43,263 nt of DNA from NCBI GenBank assembly GCA_018715495.1, contig DVLO01000015.1, forward strand, positions 1 to 43,263. The letters are read 5' to 3'. The translations under genes and the position numbers were made by a program. This stretch comes from Candidatus Limihabitans stercoravium (lineage in GTDB: Bacteria; Bacillota; Clostridia; Christensenellales; CAG-314). Under the pieces are notes generated by a model. That model was not told the origin of the DNA. It made no database searches and saw nothing but the letters and a program-made list of their open reading frames with translations. Below, one piece after another: positions 27,533-35,235 of the stretch; position 1 is the stretch's first letter; each line of letters begins with the position of its first letter.

Positions 27533-29863
27533 ATGATTCAGAGGTACAAATTGAAAAAACTTACACAATTACCATTGCTTGCTTTGCGTGGAAATATCAT
27601 ATTTCCGCACAACGCAACACAACTTGAAATTGCCCGTGTCAAGTCAATAAACACAGTCAAGTTTGCACTGGAAAACGGTGGCAAGATAATCATTGCCAGT
27701 CAGATTGACGGCGCTAAGGAACTTCCCGTTGCGATTGACGACTTGTACACAGTGGGCGTTTACGCCGAAGTTACAGGCATCATGTCTGAAAAGGACGGAA
27801 TGCTTGTTGTTTCAGTGCGTACATTGGAAGGCTGCAACATTCTTCGTGCCGATTTTTCGGGGGAAGTTTATTTTGCTGATGCCGAAACAATCGATTACTA
27901 TGTTGCCGATCAACTCACAGCCAAGGCGTTGTACAAGAAGACTCTTGAATGTCTTGACAGGTTTGCAACAGTCAATAAGATGCTCAATAAGAACGCCATT
28001 CAGGCACTTGCAAACAACAATTCCGTTGATTACATTGCCTTTGTGGACGTGGTTGCCAATGACATCGTTTATCGCCTGAAAGAAAGACAGGAAATTCTTG
28101 GCGAATCTTCTGCTGAAAAACGTATGGAAGATCTGTGCGTTTACATCCTTGGCGAAATGGAACTTGTCAAGACGGAAAAGCGTATTGCTAACCGTGTCAA
28201 GAAACAGGTCGAAGACGGTCAGAAAGAATACTATCTTCGTGAGAAGATGCGTGCCATTTCTAAGGAATTGGGAGAAGATGAAAATGAAATCCTTGACTAC
28301 CGTAAGCGTGTGGAAGATTGCAAGATGCCCGCCGAAGTGGCTAAAAAGGCAAATAAGGAAATTTCCCGTTTGTCTAAGATGGCTCCAACTTCACCCGATG
28401 CGTCGGTAATCAGAAACTACGTTGATTGGCTGTGTGACATTCCGTGGTACAAGGAAACGTCCGACAACACCGATCTCAAACTGGCAAGACAGATTCTTGA
28501 CGAAGATCACTACGGATTGGAAAAAATTAAAGAGCGTATTATAGAGTACCTTGCAGTAATGCAGTTGACAGGTAAACTCAACGGACCTATTCTCTGTTTT
28601 GTTGGTCCACCCGGGGTAGGTAAGACATCTATTGTAAAGAGCATTGCCCGTGCATTGGGCAGAAAATATCTGCGTGTAAGTCTTGGCGGCGTCAGGGATG
28701 AAGCGGAAATCCGTGGTCACAGACGTACTTATGTCGGTGCAATTCCCGGTAAGATTGCCTACATGATGAAACAGGCGGGAGTCATTAATCCTGTATTGCT
28801 GTTGGACGAAATCGACAAGATGGGAAAGGATCAGCGTGGTGATCCTGCAAGTGCAATGCTTGAAGTACTTGACCCACAGCAAAACAACACATTTACCGAC
28901 CACTTCTTAGAAGTGCCTTACGACCTTTCGAAGGTATTGTTTGTATGTACAGCCAACGCAACTGACGATATTCCCGAACCGTTGTTGGACAGAATGGAAA
29001 TCATCGAATTGTCCGGATATACCGAACAGGAAAAGGTTGCAATTGCTCAAAAATATCTGTTGCCTAAGAACCTGGAATACCACGGAATTCCTGAAGGTAG
29101 GGTAAAGATTGACGAACAAACCTTCCTGAAGGTAATCGAACGTTACACACGTGAATCAGGCGTTCGTTCGTTGGAAAGAGAAATCGCCGGCATTTGCCGT
29201 AAGGTTGCACTGAAACTTGTTGAGGACAAGGACGCTGTAATCACTGTAACTCCTGACAATCTACACGAATTTCTGGGTGTGGAAAAGTACAAGGATGAAG
29301 CAGTGGATACCGAACCCACAGTGGGCTCTGCAACAGGTCTTGCGTGGACAAGGGTAGGTGGCACAACTCTTGAAATTGACGCAACGCTGTTCCCCGGCAA
29401 GGGTGATATCCTTCTTACGGGAAAATTGGGCGACGTAATGAAAGAATCAGCACGTACTGCACTCAGCCTTGTTCGTTCTCTTGCCGACAAATACGGCATT
29501 GACAAGGAAAAATTCGAAAAGACAGACATTCACATTCACGTACCCGAAGGTGCAATTCCCAAGGACGGACCAAGCGCAGGTATCACCATGGCAACAGTAA
29601 TTATGTCGGCGTTTACAGGGCTTCCTGTAAGTCGTCAGGTTGCAATGACTGGTGAAATTACACTGCGTGGAAAGGTACTGCCCATTGGCGGCTTAAAGGA
29701 AAAGGCGCTTGCCGCTTACCGTTTGGGTATAAAGAAGGTAATCATTCCCAAGGACAACATGCGTGACGTTGACGAAATTCCGCAAGACATTGCTTCACAG
29801 ATGCAATTTATTCCTGCAGAAACAATTGACACGGTGTTTGAACACGCACTTATCAAGAAATGA
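27533..29863 (+). CDS. lon: ATP-dependent protease Lon
   Basis: A 776-residue LonA-type protease. An N-terminal substrate-binding domain (LPLLALRGNIIFPHN at the start, FATVNKMLNKNAIQALAN) is followed by the AAA+ module with GPPGVGKT, SLGGVRDEAEIRGHRRTYVGAIPG and LLLDEIDKMG. The C-terminal protease domain has the catalytic Ser in KDGPSAGITMAT and the catalytic Lys in GGLKEKALAAYR. All motifs are intact and length is normal. ATG 27533 has no clear ribosome binding site; TTG 27551, with AGAGG about seven bases before it, is a possible alternative that still keeps the domain. Its stop overlaps the engB start (ATGA). Confidence 0.96.
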   Translation: MIQRYKLKKLTQLPLLALRGNIIFPHNATQLEIARVKSINTVKFALENGGKIIIASQIDGAKELPVAIDDLYTVGVYAEVTGIMSEKDGMLVVSVRTLEGCNILRADFSGEVYFADAETIDYYVADQLTAKALYKKTLECLDRFATVNKMLNKNAIQALANNNSVDYIAFVDVVANDIVYRLKERQEILGESSAEKRMEDLCVYILGEMELVKTEKRIANRVKKQVEDGQKEYYLREKMRAISKELGEDENEILDYRKRVEDCKMPAEVAKKANKEISRLSKMAPTSPDASVIRNYVDWLCDIPWYKETSDNTDLKLARQILDEDHYGLEKIKERIIEYLAVMQLTGKLNGPILCFVGPPGVGKTSIVKSIARALGRKYLRVSLGGVRDEAEIRGHRRTYVGAIPGKIAYMMKQAGVINPVLLLDEIDKMGKDQRGDPASAMLEVLDPQQNNTFTDHFLEVPYDLSKVLFVCTANATDDIPEPLLDRMEIIELSGYTEQEKVAIAQKYLLPKNLEYHGIPEGRVKIDEQTFLKVIERYTRESGVRSLEREIAGICRKVALKLVEDKDAVITVTPDNLHEFLGVEKYKDEAVDTEPTVGSATGLAWTRVGGTTLEIDATLFPGKGDILLTGKLGDVMKESARTALSLVRSLADKYGIDKEKFEKTDIHIHVPEGAIPKDGPSAGITMATVIMSAFTGLPVSRQVAMTGEITLRGKVLPIGGLKEKALAAYRLGIKKVIIPKDNMRDVDEIPQDIASQMQFIPAETIDTVFEHALIKK

Positions 29864-30474
29864 GAGTAAAGAAAGCACAATATGTCAAGGGGGCAAGTGA
29901 CTACAAACAATGTATTGTCAGCGACATTGCCCAAATTGCAATTGCAGGCAAGTCTAACGTCGGCAAGAGCAGTTTTATAAATCTTCTTGTAAACGATGGC
30001 AAACTTGCACGCACGTCCAAGTTGCCGGGAAGAACAAGACTCATCAACTACTTCGCAGTCGATTCCGACTGCGGAGAGTTTTTGCTTGCCGATCTTCCGG
30101 GTTACGGATTTGCAAGAGTTTCTTTTGAGGAAAAGAAGAAGTGGAGCGTATTGCTTGAAACCTATCTTGCAAATGGACACATTGACCACGTAATATTTCT
30201 TGTAGACATCAGGCATGACCCGACAAATGATGACCTGGTAATGTACAATTACTTGTTCACCAACAATTTGCCGTTCACCGTTGTGGCAACCAAGGCGGAT
30301 AAAATTGGAAAAAGTCAAGTCAAGAACAGATGTCGTGCGCTGGCTTCTCAGTTCAAGGTGGGAGAAAGTAACGTCATTGCCATTTCTTCATTGAACAAGA
30401 CAGGCCGTGAACAGGTGTTGGAACGTATAGAACAGATTGTTACAGCACACAACAACACGCTTGTTGAAGAGTAA
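29860..30474 (+). CDS. engB: Ribosome biogenesis GTPase EngB/YsxC
   Basis: A 204-residue TRAFAC GTPase required for large-subunit assembly in many bacteria. G1 is AGKSNVGKSS, G2 lies in SKLPGRTRLINYF, G3 is DLPGYGFA, G4 is TKADK and G5 is AISSLNKTG. The start overlaps the lon stop by four bases, the usual lon-engB coupling of Firmicutes. Confidence 0.95.
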   Translation: MRVKKAQYVKGASDYKQCIVSDIAQIAIAGKSNVGKSSFINLLVNDGKLARTSKLPGRTRLINYFAVDSDCGEFLLADLPGYGFARVSFEEKKKWSVLLETYLANGHIDHVIFLVDIRHDPTNDDLVMYNYLFTNNLPFTVVATKADKIGKSQVKNRCRALASQFKVGESNVIAISSLNKTGREQVLERIEQIVTAHNNTLVEE

Positions 30475-30491
30475 AAATCAAGATACAAATT

Positions 30492-30522
30492 AAGTCCGTA
30501 GTTTTTTACGGACTTTTTTTTC
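30492..30522 (+). terminator. Terminator of lon-engB
   Basis: A nine-base-pair stem AAGTCCGTA/TACGGACTT around a six-base loop, followed by eight or more T residues. Confidence 0.92.
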
Positions 30523-30831
30523 TTTCTGAATAAATATTTTGTTCAGTAAACAGATATCTTGTAATCTCATTGTAATGTTTATTTCCGCTGTGTTTCGAAA
30601 TTGTCCTTGGGTGTTTTGGAAATTGATTCATCTGTTATTAATTGCCCGTTCCGTTTACGGCAGTGGATTTGTGGCTAAGTGTTGTCCTCCACATTGAATT
30701 AAATTTAAATAGGTTTATCTCAAGTCGGATTGTGCGTGTCAGAGAACAACATTTATCACGGATTGCATAATGTTTAATTTCGTTACAAAATCATGGTGTA
30801 ATTGCTTAAAGTGTTCAGTTGAAAATTCAAT

Positions 30832-30860
30832 CACTTTTTCCCAATGGTATTCATACAATA
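30832..30860 (+). promoter_or_regulatory. Possible SigK-like promoter
   Basis: CATACAATA (30852-30860) fits the CATAnnnTA -10 element of mother-cell sigma factors, and CAC (30832-30834) lies 17 bases before it, as in SigK promoters. Such short motifs also occur by chance. Confidence 0.3.
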
Positions 30861-30885
30861 TATTGAATACTTCAAGGAGGTTTTT

Positions 30886-31530
30886 ATGTCAGTAAACAAC
30901 ATGGACAACAACGGTTGCAGTGAAAAAATCTGTATACAAGGCAAGAAAGTCTTTGACGCCTGCATGAAACAATCAACACTGCAACAAATTACCGTAAGTG
31001 TTACAGATGTCAATCCTGCAAATCCTGCATTACCATTGAAATTTGTAAGTTGTAAGAGCACAACAACCGAAGGACAGGTGGAAAATCTGGTCGTGGAAAG
31101 ACTTCAGGAACGCACACGTTACGGCAGGGTAGAAGCAGACATCGTCATCCCTGTTGAAGTCACCTACATAGACAACAACAATGTTGAAGGTACGGGAACA
31201 GGTACAGTAACATTACCCGTAGATGTGGTGATGTATTTGCCCGAACCGTCTATCATTCCTTACCGTATCGAAGCGTCGGTAAGTGCAGTAAGTCCCGAAG
31301 GAAACTTCTCTCAGACACAGGTAATCGACGGAGTAACATACTACAACTTTACAATCAACTGCTGCGTTACAGCCATCATCAAGGTGACAATGGATGTGGA
31401 ACTGATTGTTCCTACATACGGATACGCAGTAATTCCCCCTTGCCAGGAATACAGCGAAGAAATTTGTTCGGGTTACTTCGAACTTCCGTTGTATCCGGGA
31501 GCACCTACAAACAACGGTGGTGGCAACTGA
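30886..31530 (+). CDS. Conserved clostridial protein of unknown function, cysteine-containing and beta-rich
   Basis: A 214-residue soluble-looking protein without signal peptide or membrane helix. It opens with CSEKICIQGKKVFDACMKQ, followed by repeated beta-strand-like segments (ARVEADIVIPVEVTYID-like, TVTLPVDVVMYLPEPSIIPY) and a late NCCVTAIIKV block with paired Cys, then a Pro/Gly/Asn-rich tail. I recall similar uncharacterised proteins in Clostridia, some possibly spore- or surface-associated, but this is from memory. ATG 30886 is fixed by AAGGAGG five bases upstream. A strong terminator follows, so it is a single-gene unit. Confidence 0.75.
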   Translation: MSVNNMDNNGCSEKICIQGKKVFDACMKQSTLQQITVSVTDVNPANPALPLKFVSCKSTTTEGQVENLVVERLQERTRYGRVEADIVIPVEVTYIDNNNVEGTGTGTVTLPVDVVMYLPEPSIIPYRIEASVSAVSPEGNFSQTQVIDGVTYYNFTINCCVTAIIKVTMDVELIVPTYGYAVIPPCQEYSEEICSGYFELPLYPGAPTNNGGGN

Positions 31531-31537
31531 TAGCGTC

Positions 31538-31574
31538 AACAAGCAAATGCACATCTGTGTATTTGCTTGTTTTC
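31538..31574 (+). terminator. Terminator after the cysteine-containing protein gene
   Basis: A long hairpin: AACAAGCAAAT (31538-31548) pairs with ATTTGCTTGTT (31561-31571), with further inner CACA/TGTG pairing and a T run after it. Confidence 0.88.
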
Positions 31575-31628
31575 ACATTTTAAGGAATTTCTACATATTA
31601 CTAAACAGTATCTTAACGGGAGAAATAC

Positions 31629-31838
31629 ATGACAGGTAGATACACTAAATGTCCCAAGTGCCAACTGAATTATATCACTCAGTCCATGACTTGTTGTACG
31701 TTGTGCGCAAGTCCGTCTAAGGATGACAATCTTTATGACGAAGTGATTGTGTGCCCGTTTTGCTTTAAAAACACAATGGGTGTGGATGATATAATGTGCG
31801 TTCAGTGTAGTATGAAACGCAACAAATGTGATTGTTGA
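31629..31838 (+). CDS. Double zinc-ribbon miniprotein
   Basis: A 69-residue protein with CPKC, CCTLC, CPFC and CVQC pairs plus a terminal CDC, enough for two zinc ribbons. There is no other domain. Proteins of this kind often bind nucleic acid or act as small adaptors, but no function can be assigned. GGGAGA precedes the ATG. The gene lies between a terminator and the promoter of the phosphoesterase gene. Confidence 0.75.
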   Translation: MTGRYTKCPKCQLNYITQSMTCCTLCASPSKDDNLYDEVIVCPFCFKNTMGVDDIMCVQCSMKRNKCDC

Positions 31839-31839
31839 G

Positions 31840-31868
31840 TGGACAAGGTAAAGCATTTGTGGTAAAAT
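31840..31868 (+). promoter_or_regulatory. Promoter of the metallophosphoesterase gene (leaderless)
   Basis: TGGACA (31840-31845), a 17-base spacer and TAAAAT (31863-31868). The -10 box ends six bases before ATG 31875, so transcription should begin at or within a base of the start codon. Confidence 0.6.
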
Positions 31869-31874
31869 TTGAGC

Positions 31875-32582
31875 ATGAAAGTATTTGCAATCAGCGACTT
31901 GCACCTGTCAAATACCGTGGAAAAACCCATGGATATTTTCGGTAAAAGTTGGGAAAATTACATTGAAAAAATTACACAGGACTGGCAAGAAAAAGTATCG
32001 GACGACGACATTGTGTTGTTGCCCGGTGACTTGTCCTGGGCAATGCGAATGGATGAAGTAATTGAGGACTTCAACTTTGTTGCATCTTTAAAGGGCAAGA
32101 AGGTTCTACTGCGTGGCAATCATGACTACTGGTGGAATACAATTTCACAGGTGCGCAGTGCTTTGCCGCAAAACATGTACGCATTGCAGAACGATGTATT
32201 GCGTTTCGGTAAATTGCTCTTGTGCGGTACACGTGGTTGGGTTTGTCCTGATGTGGTAAACAAACTGACTCCACAGGATCAGAAGATATACTTAAGAGAA
32301 GTGCAGCGTATGCAGCTTAGCATTGAAGCAATGAACAAGCAACGCCAACCTGATGACGTGGTAATTGCCATGATGCATTATCCACCCTTTAATGCAAGGT
32401 ACGACCAATCGGATTTCACTACTCAATTTGTAAAGTACAACATTCCACAGGTGGTGTACGGACACCTTCACGGTAAGGATTGTCGTGCGCAGTTGTATTT
32501 GAAGAAATTCGGCATTGAATTCTTCCTGACTTCCTGTGACCTTGCCGACAACAAATTGACCTTGATCAATGAAATTGACTGA
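31875..32582 (+). CDS. Metallophosphoesterase of the calcineurin-like family
   Basis: A 235-residue two-metal phosphoesterase. The metal-binding blocks are in order: ISDLHLS (residues 6-12), LPGDLSWAM near 55, LRGNHDYWW near 79, MMHYPPF near 168 and YGHLHGKD near 196. This set defines the calcineurin-like superfamily; the substrate (nucleotide, phosphodiester or protein) cannot be told. ATG 31875 is chosen because the family starts MKVFAISDLH; no ribosome binding site precedes it, consistent with the predicted leaderless mRNA. Confidence 0.9.
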   Translation: MKVFAISDLHLSNTVEKPMDIFGKSWENYIEKITQDWQEKVSDDDIVLLPGDLSWAMRMDEVIEDFNFVASLKGKKVLLRGNHDYWWNTISQVRSALPQNMYALQNDVLRFGKLLLCGTRGWVCPDVVNKLTPQDQKIYLREVQRMQLSIEAMNKQRQPDDVVIAMMHYPPFNARYDQSDFTTQFVKYNIPQVVYGHLHGKDCRAQLYLKKFGIEFFLTSCDLADNKLTLINEID

Positions 32583-32651
32583 TGGATTGCCTGGTTTTAC
32601 AAATTAGAAACATGAAGTGCAAGTTAATCTAAATTGAATATTTACAATTAC

Positions 32652-32685
32652 AAACGCATCGAAACAAGTTTTCGGTGCGTTTTTG
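32652..32685 (+). terminator. Terminator after the phosphoesterase gene
   Basis: AAACGCATCGAAA (32652-32664) pairs with TTTCGGTGCGTTT (one G-T pair), followed by T residues. The stem resembles the ATP synthase operon terminator at 14029. Confidence 0.85.
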
Positions 32686-33182
32686 TTTGTTGTGCAGTAT
32701 GTTTTGACTGTGTAGTATTGCCACTTCAGTTGCAGTCACAGGATATATCATCACTTAATGTATTTGTTCTGATTTATTTTATTGGTGATACTCTTTTGAA
32801 AAATTTTTCACAATTTGCTACCGCCGAATGAAGGTGCACATAAAAAGTCGGATAGATTGGAGTGTGCACAGCAAACAATTGAATTTAATATTTGAGTGGC
32901 AATACCGTTGGTGTAAGATTGTGTTACTATTTCAGCAGTGCAGTTGCTAAATTTAAGCGGTGAGGTGGCGTGGTTTAGTAGCGCAGTGGTTGGTTCCAAC
33001 TTGTCGGGTGGATTGTTTGTTCAAGATGTCTGATGTCGGTATTTGTATATTTTGGCAGGTCAAATTTAAATGTTTCTTGTCGGAAGTTGTCCGTTTTTGG
33101 CAAAGTTCGTTACCAGTTTTTATCAAACATATGTTCGAAAATGCCTAATTTTTAAAAATTTTCAATAAATTTACCAACAAAA

Positions 33183-33206
33183 TGGTCGAAAATGGTTGAA
33201 AGTGGT
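33183..33206 (+). promoter_or_regulatory. mraZ: MraZ-type direct-repeat operator
   Basis: TGGT boxes at 33183, 33193 and 33203 recur every ten bases, one helical turn, as in known MraZ operators (TGGGN boxes with five-base spacers). They overlap the -35 box and spacer of the mraZ promoter, which suits self-repression. Confidence 0.65.
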
Positions 33207-33224
33207 TAAATATTGTGATATACT
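33196..33224 (+). promoter_or_regulatory. Promoter of the mraZ cluster
   Basis: TTGAAA (33196-33201), a 17-base spacer and TATACT (33219-33224). The predicted start of transcription is about 24 bases before mraZ. Confidence 0.75.
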
Positions 33225-33254
33225 CTATTCACCATAAGAAGGAGTGTCGACAAA

Positions 33255-33695
33255 ATGTTCTTGCTTGGCAACTTCCAACATCAGTTGGATGACAAAAACA
33301 GAATACGTTTACCTGCCAAGTTCAGAGCAGATTTGGGAGACAAGTACATCCTGATGCCCGGTACAGGCGGTTGTATCTACGTGTACAAGGCAGACGAAAC
33401 ACAGAAAATCCTTGCTACCTTAAATGACATGCAGTCCATGGATCCAGTCAAGGAAGAATGGATTCGTTCACTGGTCAGTGAAGGTTGTTCGGTAGAAGCC
33501 GACAGTCAGGGACGATTTGTATTGCCAAGCAATTTGCAGGAAATTGCAGGTATCAACAAGGATGTCAGGGTGGTAGGTTCTATTTCCAAGGTAGAACTGT
33601 GGAGTGAAGAACGTTGGCAGCAACGTCTTGCTAAAACAGATCGCAGCGCATCCGGATTCGACGCAATTTACAAAAATCTCAGTGGCAACCAATGA
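33255..33695 (+). CDS. mraZ: Transcriptional regulator MraZ
   Basis: A 146-residue protein with two AbrB-like/SpoVT swapped-hairpin modules: FQHQLDDKNRIRLPAKFRADLG (residues 7-28) and VEADSQGRFVLPSNLQEIAGI (79-99), the duplicated D/S-xxGR-xxLP signature. MraZ binds the promoter of its own cluster. AAGGAG lies 11 bases before the ATG. Its stop overlaps the rsmH start. The three TGGT boxes upstream are its likely target. Confidence 0.95.
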   Translation: MFLLGNFQHQLDDKNRIRLPAKFRADLGDKYILMPGTGGCIYVYKADETQKILATLNDMQSMDPVKEEWIRSLVSEGCSVEADSQGRFVLPSNLQEIAGINKDVRVVGSISKVELWSEERWQQRLAKTDRSASGFDAIYKNLSGNQ

Positions 33696-34627
33696 AATTC
33701 AATCACGTATCTATCATGAAAGAGCAGTGCATGGAGCTGCTCAACATCAGAAAAGACGGAATCTACGTTGACTGTACTGCAGGGGGCGGCGGACATTCGC
33801 AAGCAATCCTTGACAGATTGTCTCAAGACGGAAGATTGATTTGCATTGACAAAGACACAGATGCGTTGACAGCGTGCCGTGAAAGATTTGGCAGTGATGC
33901 CAGAGTAAGCCTTGTTCACAGCGATTACAAGGATTTCAGTTCGGTAATCAACGATCTTGGTATCGACAAGGTGGACGGAATCCTGATTGATCTTGGCATC
34001 AGTTCTTATCAGATTGACAACTACGAAAGAGGTTTTTCCTACATGAGTGTGGACGCACCTCTGGACATGCGAATGGATCGCACTCAACCGTTGGATGCGG
34101 CATTCGTTCTAAACAATTACACTGAAAACCAGATTGCCGATATACTTCGCTACTACGGTGAAGAAAGTTTTGCTTCGGCAATTGCCCGTGAAATTGTAAA
34201 GCAACGTCTTGTAGAACCTTTTAAGACTTGCGGACAGCTTGTAGCCGTAACGGACAGGATAATTCCTGCAGCGGTAAAAAGAAAGACAGGCCACTCCGCT
34301 AAAAAGACATTCCAGGCGCTTCGAATTGAAGTCAACAAGGAACTTGAAGGTCTTGACAAAGCGTTGCATGACATGATAGACAGGTTGAAAAGTGGCGGAA
34401 GAATTGTAATCATTACATTCCACTCACTGGAAGACAGAATCGTCAAACATTGCTTTGCCGATTGTCAGACAGATTGTATTTGTCCGCCGGAATTCCCTGT
34501 GTGCGTGTGTAATCATCGTGCTGTAGGCAAATTGGTAAACAAAAAGCCCATTGTTCCTGACAGCGAAGAAATAAAGGTCAACAGCCGTTCCGCAAGCGCT
34601 AAATTGCGTGCGTTGGAAAAATTGTAA
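33692..34627 (+). CDS. rsmH: 16S rRNA (cytosine-1402 N4) methyltransferase RsmH
   Basis: A 311-residue SAM-dependent methyltransferase that modifies C1402 in the ribosomal P site. Motifs: YVDCTAGGGGHSQAIL for SAM binding, GILIDLGISSYQID, ERGFSYMSVDAPLDMRMD, and the late GGRIVIITFHSLEDRIVK. Length is normal. It overlaps mraZ by four bases. Confidence 0.96.
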   Translation: MKFNHVSIMKEQCMELLNIRKDGIYVDCTAGGGGHSQAILDRLSQDGRLICIDKDTDALTACRERFGSDARVSLVHSDYKDFSSVINDLGIDKVDGILIDLGISSYQIDNYERGFSYMSVDAPLDMRMDRTQPLDAAFVLNNYTENQIADILRYYGEESFASAIAREIVKQRLVEPFKTCGQLVAVTDRIIPAAVKRKTGHSAKKTFQALRIEVNKELEGLDKALHDMIDRLKSGGRIVIITFHSLEDRIVKHCFADCQTDCICPPEFPVCVCNHRAVGKLVNKKPIVPDSEEIKVNSRSASAKLRALEKL

Positions 34628-34651
34628 TAATTTAAAGGAAGGTTTAATACT

Positions 34652-35233
34652 ATGAATAGCAGATCGGGCGTATTAGAACGTAACAAGTATTTCGCCGAAG
34701 ATGTTTATTCGGATATTGAAAATCCATATGCAAGTAGTACTTCTACTGGCACTCTTTCTGATGCCGACTTGGACATCCTTGCTATTCAGAAAAAGTACAA
34801 CCAGCAAACATCTGAGGCTACTCAACAACAGACAACAAACAAGGTTCAGGTCAAGGAAACAGCTGTAGCTAAGACTGCTGTGTCCACAAAGACGAAGGTT
34901 GCAATTGTAGCCTACATTGCTGTAGTATTGTTGGCTATAATCGGAATTTCCTTCTGCGGTGTTGCCGTATCGGGAGCTTTCAAGTCAATGGCTGCTCTTG
35001 AGGGCGAATACGCAACAGTATCAGGTGACCTTGCCGAACTGGAAGCATTGATCAACGCTGACAATTACGAAGAATTGGCGAAACGTGCCGAAGAGTTGGG
35101 ATTTATTGATGCCAACGATGCGACAAGTCACACCTACGAATTACTTGAGACAAGACCCGCACAAAATTTCAAAATCGAAACCAACTGGTTCGATCAATTG
35201 TGTGATTGGTTGAGTGGAGTATTCGGGGGCTGA
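34652..35233 (+). CDS. ftsL: FtsL-like division protein
   Basis: A 193-residue single-pass membrane protein: a long polar cytoplasmic N-terminus (1-80, Gln/Thr-rich in the middle), one membrane helix (84-108) and a short external helical region (EGEYATVSGDLAELEALI) with coiled-coil character. FtsL links FtsB/DivIC with the septal transpeptidase complex. Sequence identity in this family is low; the call rests on topology and on its position between rsmH and the class B PBP. The cytoplasmic part is longer than in E. coli FtsL. AAGGAAGG precedes the ATG. Confidence 0.7.
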   Translation: MNSRSGVLERNKYFAEDVYSDIENPYASSTSTGTLSDADLDILAIQKKYNQQTSEATQQQTTNKVQVKETAVAKTAVSTKTKVAIVAYIAVVLLAIIGISFCGVAVSGAFKSMAALEGEYATVSGDLAELEALINADNYEELAKRAEELGFIDANDATSHTYELLETRPAQNFKIETNWFDQLCDWLSGVFGG

Positions 35234-35235
35234 AA

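Larger units (their letters stand above)
30475..30885. other. Spacer between engB and the cysteine-containing protein gene
   Basis: About 410 AT-rich bases. It holds the engB terminator, a possible sporulation-type promoter at 30832-30860 and the ribosome binding site AAGGAGG (30874-30880). I see no further gene or RNA. Confidence 0.5.
32583..33254. other. Spacer before the division and cell-wall cluster
   Basis: About 670 bases. It holds the phosphoesterase terminator (32652-32685) and, at its right end, the mraZ promoter, MraZ-type repeats and ribosome binding site. The middle 32690-33170 is AT-rich with no gene I can support. Confidence 0.5.

Noticed and set aside
32955..33030. A tRNA-like stretch (GTTTAGTAGCGCAGTGG... 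with GGTTCCAAC)
   Set aside because: I could not pair an acceptor stem, anticodon arm and T arm in the right order; it is probably chance resemblance.
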